In this document: positions 31,501-34,495 of the stretch, one piece after another
How positions within the stretch are numbered: position 1 is the first letter of the stretch
Layout of the letters: each line of letters starts with the position of its first letter
Assembly: GCA_023375785.1 (NCBI GenBank)
Contig: SZWC01001528.1
Location: forward strand, 29,736 to 64,230
DNA from: Penium margaritaceum
Taxonomy: Eukaryota; Streptophyta; Zygnematophyceae; Desmidiales; Peniaceae
Direction: 5' to 3'
Length of the DNA: 34,495 nt
Notes under the pieces: generated by a model
Database searches by the model: none
What the model was told of the DNA's origin: nothing
The model's input: only the letters and a program-made list of their open reading frames with translations
Program-made: the position numbers and the translations under genes

Positions 31501-34168
31501 ACATCCCCTCCTGGAGGTGCTTCCCAGTCAAGCCTGTTCCCCTCTGATCACCATCACGGATGATACATGAAGTCTGGCTTCTGCTGCTTTGTATTGATAT
31601 GTTTGACAGACCTGGCCTGTGCGAACACCAAGGCCGGTTGCGCGGAAGCTTCCTGCTGACACACCCCTTCTCACTGGTCAGGTATGTGCAGGACATGTTA
31701 GGTGAATGGTACCAGGTTCTGACTCGCTCTGTAATCCAGGTTCCAGTCGCATACCAGGAAAGCCGGGCCTTGAATGCTCCTTCTTCATACTTTGCTTTAC
31801 TTTGGACTTCAACGCTTAGAGGTTGCAGATGTGATGGCTTTTTTCATGCACAAGGTGCATGTCTTTTGCCGATCTTGTCTCGCAGACAGCGGAGTGCTGT
31901 CGTTGAGGACTTGGCTTTTACATAGGTTGTTCGTATCAGAATCTTTGACAATCTGTGTGCTGACATTGTCATCCTTGGTCTTCCGTGCAGCGTGTCCTGG
32001 ATGCCCTTTTCCCTTCGGTGCTGGGAGGTACATGCGCCATTCCCGGAGCTTTTGGATGTGGCAAGACTGTCATCAGTCAAGCGCTCTCGAAGGTACTGTG
32101 GAAGCATACAGCTGTGCTGGTGTTGCCTACGTTACTGCTGCTTCTGCCGCTGCTGCTGCTGCAGGGTCCCTCAGTCAATTTGGGCATCAAGATTACTGTG
32201 CGAGATTCAGCTAAAGGCCTTTGTTCTGCTGCGCAGCAAAAGTTCAGACAGGTTTATCCTCTCCCTCTTCCTCGTCGTCCTCCTCATCCTCATTGTTGTC
32301 TTCATTCTTCTCGTCTTTCCTCCTCATCCTCCTCCTCCTCCTCCTCCTCCTCCCCCTCGTCGTCGTCCTCCTCCTCCTCCTCCTCCTCCTCCTCCTCCCC
32401 CTCGTCGTCGTCCTCCTCCTCCTCCTCCTCCTCCTCCTCCTCCCATTTTCCATGTAACACGGTCCTTCAACTTCTGGCCTGTTCCTGCCTTTGTGCACCC
32501 TTTGCTTTTCAGTTTTCAAACTCAGATGGTGTCATCTATGTTGGCTGTGGAGAGCGCGGCAACGAAATGGCTGAGGTAAGACCTGTTGGCAATCACTCAA
32601 ACAGGCTGGCAAGGACAGCAGTTGGAGGTGACTTTTAGTCGCAGGCTCTACTCTAGGGTTGTCGGCCCGGATGACTGGTCCGCGTCATCTCTCATGCCCT
32701 GCCTTTGTTATCTGGTTGGCTATGAAGCTTACCACTGCAGTTGTTATCAGTTAAAATGTCTCTGTGGGACCCATTCTCACAATCTCTCTGCCATGGAGGC
32801 TGTTGGAAGTGCTTGCTTGGATGTGTACTTGGTCAAGTCACCGCTGCGTGATGTTTAGCTTTTGAGTAGCCCAAGTTGGTGTAGCATGCATGTCTGCGTG
32901 CATGCTACACCCATGTGGAGAAAAGCAATGACTAGTGCCTGCATTTTCTCACCTTGTAAGCATTGTGCTCGTGCAGGTGCTGATGGACTTCCCCAAGCTG
33001 ACCATGACGTTGCCAGATGGGCGTGAGGAGTCTGTGATGAAGCGCACAACACTCGTTGCCAACACGTCCAACATGCCTGTGGCTGCGCGAGAGGCTTCCA
33101 TCTACACTGGTGAGCGAAGCGTGACGGAGCACAGGATTTTGACAGGGTTGCAGATGAGGTTTGGACTTTTTTCTTCCAATGAACTGCGCGCAGTTTAAGG
33201 AACATCTGTCCTCGCAAGACCCTCGGTTACCCAAGGCCCTGCATGACTGTACAGCTGTGGAACTGAGCCTCTGAAGCTTTCGCGTACCTCTTGTTCGACT
33301 CAGACCAAGCTTCATCAGTTCTTTGGTTTTTCTCTGGTGTCTCGTCCGTTCTCTTTCTTGAAGTGACATGCCTCTTGTGAAGTTGCAAAATTAAGCAGGA
33401 TCAGTCTAAGAGAAATCCCTGTTCATGATCTGGCGTGACAGGCATCACACTGGCCGAGTACTTCCGTGACATGGGCTACAACATGGCCATGATGGCTGAC
33501 TCCACATCGCGATGGGCTGAGGCGCTTCGTGAGATCTCCGGCCGACTGGTGCGTGCTTTGCCTGGTTTTCCTTATGCTTCAGTGAACTGTGACCACCTAC
33601 TGCCTGTCTCATCTAGCCTGTTCCATGTCAAGCAGACAAGCTTAAGCCTAAGAGCTTGCTGACATAGAAAGCTTCTCTGTTGAGTGCCTGTTTGTTACAT
33701 TGTGCTACAAAAACTGCATCCTTTATTGGTGACCGTATGGGTGTGGGATCCGGTACCCTTCACCTCTGCAGGCACACTGTCTCTGATCATGTGCTAAAAA
33801 TAGACTGAACAGCACCGTGGCTCTTCATCCGCAGGCAAACTCTGACTCGGGCAAGTGGCCCGCGCCTCACACCCTTGAGGGGGGTTGTCTATCCCGATAG
33901 TCCCTGCTGTTGCTTGTTGAGGCTGAGAGGGGGTGTCTTTTTCCTTGTGGGATATCCTTTGTGTGTGTTGCAGGCTGAGATGCCTGCAGACAGTGGCTAC
34001 CCTGCATACCTCGCAGCACGTCTGGCTTCCTTCTATGAGCGCGCTGGCAAGGTGCAGTGCCTGGGCAGCCCTGGTCGAACGGGCAGTGTGACCATCGTGG
34101 GTGCGGTGTCGCCTCCTGGAGGAGACTTCTCTGATCCCGTCACAGCTGCCACCCTCGGTATCGTGCAG
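28505..34168 (+). CDS. VHA-A: V-type proton ATPase catalytic subunit A (spliced, 3' part outside window)
   Basis: Catalytic, ATP-hydrolysing subunit of the V1 sector; powers proton pumping into vacuole and endomembranes. Fourteen exons, all GT-AG: 28505-28558, 28678-28804, 29100-29155, 29364-29420, 29641-29752, 30148-30185, 31064-31165, 31327-31383, 31610-31681, 31991-32092, 32513-32575, 32977-33109, 33442-33548, 33974-34168. They total 1275 nt, 425 codons of about 620. The protein starts [18 protein letters not shown]; an in-frame TGA at 28457 supports this ATG, which gives an N-terminus about ten residues shorter than land-plant forms. Motifs: Walker A GAFGCGKT (residues 244-251), GERGNE with catalytic Glu 273, [15 protein letters not shown] (Walker B region, 341-355), PPGGDFSDP in exon 14. 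No stop or frameshift. The expected next exon (VFWGLDKK-type) is not found by 34495, so the gene continues off the edge. Confidence 0.97.
30230..30499 (+). repeat. Acidic-coding GAY/GGC low-complexity tract in intron 6
   Basis: Within the 878-nt intron between exons 6 and 7, a gat/gac/ggc-rich tract stays open for 89 codons (30230-30496, TGA 30497-30499), reading almost only Asp, Glu, Gly, Asn and Ser. Its phase differs from exon 6 and no ATG precedes it; V-ATPase A proteins have no such insert. Most likely a degenerate microsatellite. Confidence 0.8.
32255..32450 (+). repeat. CCT-rich polypyrimidine microsatellite in intron 10
   Basis: Long run of cct/ctc triplets with two ccccctcgtcgtcgtc interruptions 45 bp apart (32352 and 32397), showing tandem duplication of a 45-bp module. 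It ends about 60 nt before the exon 11 acceptor at 32512. On the opposite strand it is poly-purine (GAG/GGA). Confidence 0.95.
32878..32911. repeat. 13-bp perfect hairpin in intron 11
   Basis: 32878-32890 (ggtgtagcatgca) is the exact reverse complement of 32899-32911, with an 8-base loop. It lies in the intron before exon 12, about 65 nt upstream of the acceptor. Confidence 0.9.
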
Positions 34169-34468
34169 GTACGCCCTGGCCAGCTGGCTTGCCAGGGGCT
34201 ATGTGTTCTGTCTGTGCAATATCTGTGGGGAAGCTGAGGACATACATGTCTATGTGACAGGTAGCTGGGGCCGTGTTGCATGATCTTGGCACTTCGTGGT
34301 CTCTTGTTGGGCAGTAGTTCTCATTGATCTTTCCTGTGCTTATTCTTGTCGTGGCTCATTGTTTCCACAAATGGAAGTGTCGTAAGCGGCTGTGAGGGGC
34401 CATTCAACAAGGTGCTGTTTAGGGATGTGCGATGTGCATTTGAACAAGATGATGTTGGTTCAGGCAGA

Positions 34469-34495
34469 CCCCCCCCCCCCCCCCCCCCCCCCCCC
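34469..34495 (+). repeat. Terminal run of 27 C at the window edge
   Basis: The window ends in an uninterrupted cytosine homopolymer after caggcaga. It lies in intron 14 of the V-ATPase gene. Either a real poly-C tract or a sequencing/assembly limit; a homopolymer at a contig edge is suspicious. Confidence 0.9.

Noticed and set aside
28505..34168. Alternative genetic code (TAG = Gln) in this organism
   Set aside because: The 425 V-ATPase codons contain no TAG and the Gln positions I read use CAG/CAA; the gene's own stop is outside the window. The copia TAG excess is more simply explained by CHG deamination, though a genome-wide check would settle it.

Overview
The window reads as nuclear DNA from a green-lineage eukaryote (plant or streptophyte/green alga). 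It holds one host gene, a plant-type vacuolar H+-ATPase catalytic subunit A split into many short GT-AG exons. The rest is mostly chromovirus (Ty3/gypsy with chromodomain) and Ty1/copia LTR retrotransposons of the kinds common in Viridiplantae. One chromovirus has a primer-binding site matching plant initiator-Met tRNA. I see no bacterial operons, tRNA, rRNA or CRISPR. The species cannot be fixed from the sequence; a charophyte-type alga is a guess.

Layout. About 790-12214 holds an old plus-strand chromovirus (element C) interrupted by a 6.0-kb minus-strand relative (element A, 4926-10939) that landed in C's integrase region. The two halves of C rejoin across A, with a diverged 5-bp target duplication (ccaag/cctag). 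A third relative, element B (12886-17082, plus), kept gag, RNase H, integrase and chromodomain but lost the protease-to-RT segment. Between C and B is a small structured stretch with 13-bp inverted ends. A roughly 160-bp inverted repeat (263-424 and 17269-17429) brackets the whole gypsy cluster.

17771-25900 is a minus-strand Ty1/copia element with ~655-bp LTRs. Its gag-PR-IN-RT polyprotein stays in essentially one reading frame: one 1-bp deletion, plus one 245-bp duplication beside an N that is almost certainly an assembly error. Over that frame it carries many in-frame stops, overwhelmingly TAG, and changed active-site residues in PR, IN, RT and RNase H. It also has a 14-unit 36-bp minisatellite in the IN-RT linker, and its 5' leader contains TGACGTCA palindromes and trinucleotide arrays.

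25901-28456 has no recognisable gene. From 28505 to the right edge runs the V-ATPase subunit A gene: fourteen exons give 425 codons, with the remaining ~200 codons beyond the window. The window stops in a run of 27 C. The transposons are all decayed passengers; the V-ATPase gene is the only locus that looks functional. I found no convincing undescribed biological system. The most informative signals are the amber-biased decay of the copia polyprotein, the nested chromoviruses, the cluster-spanning inverted repeat and a perfect 26-bp hairpin in an LTR.
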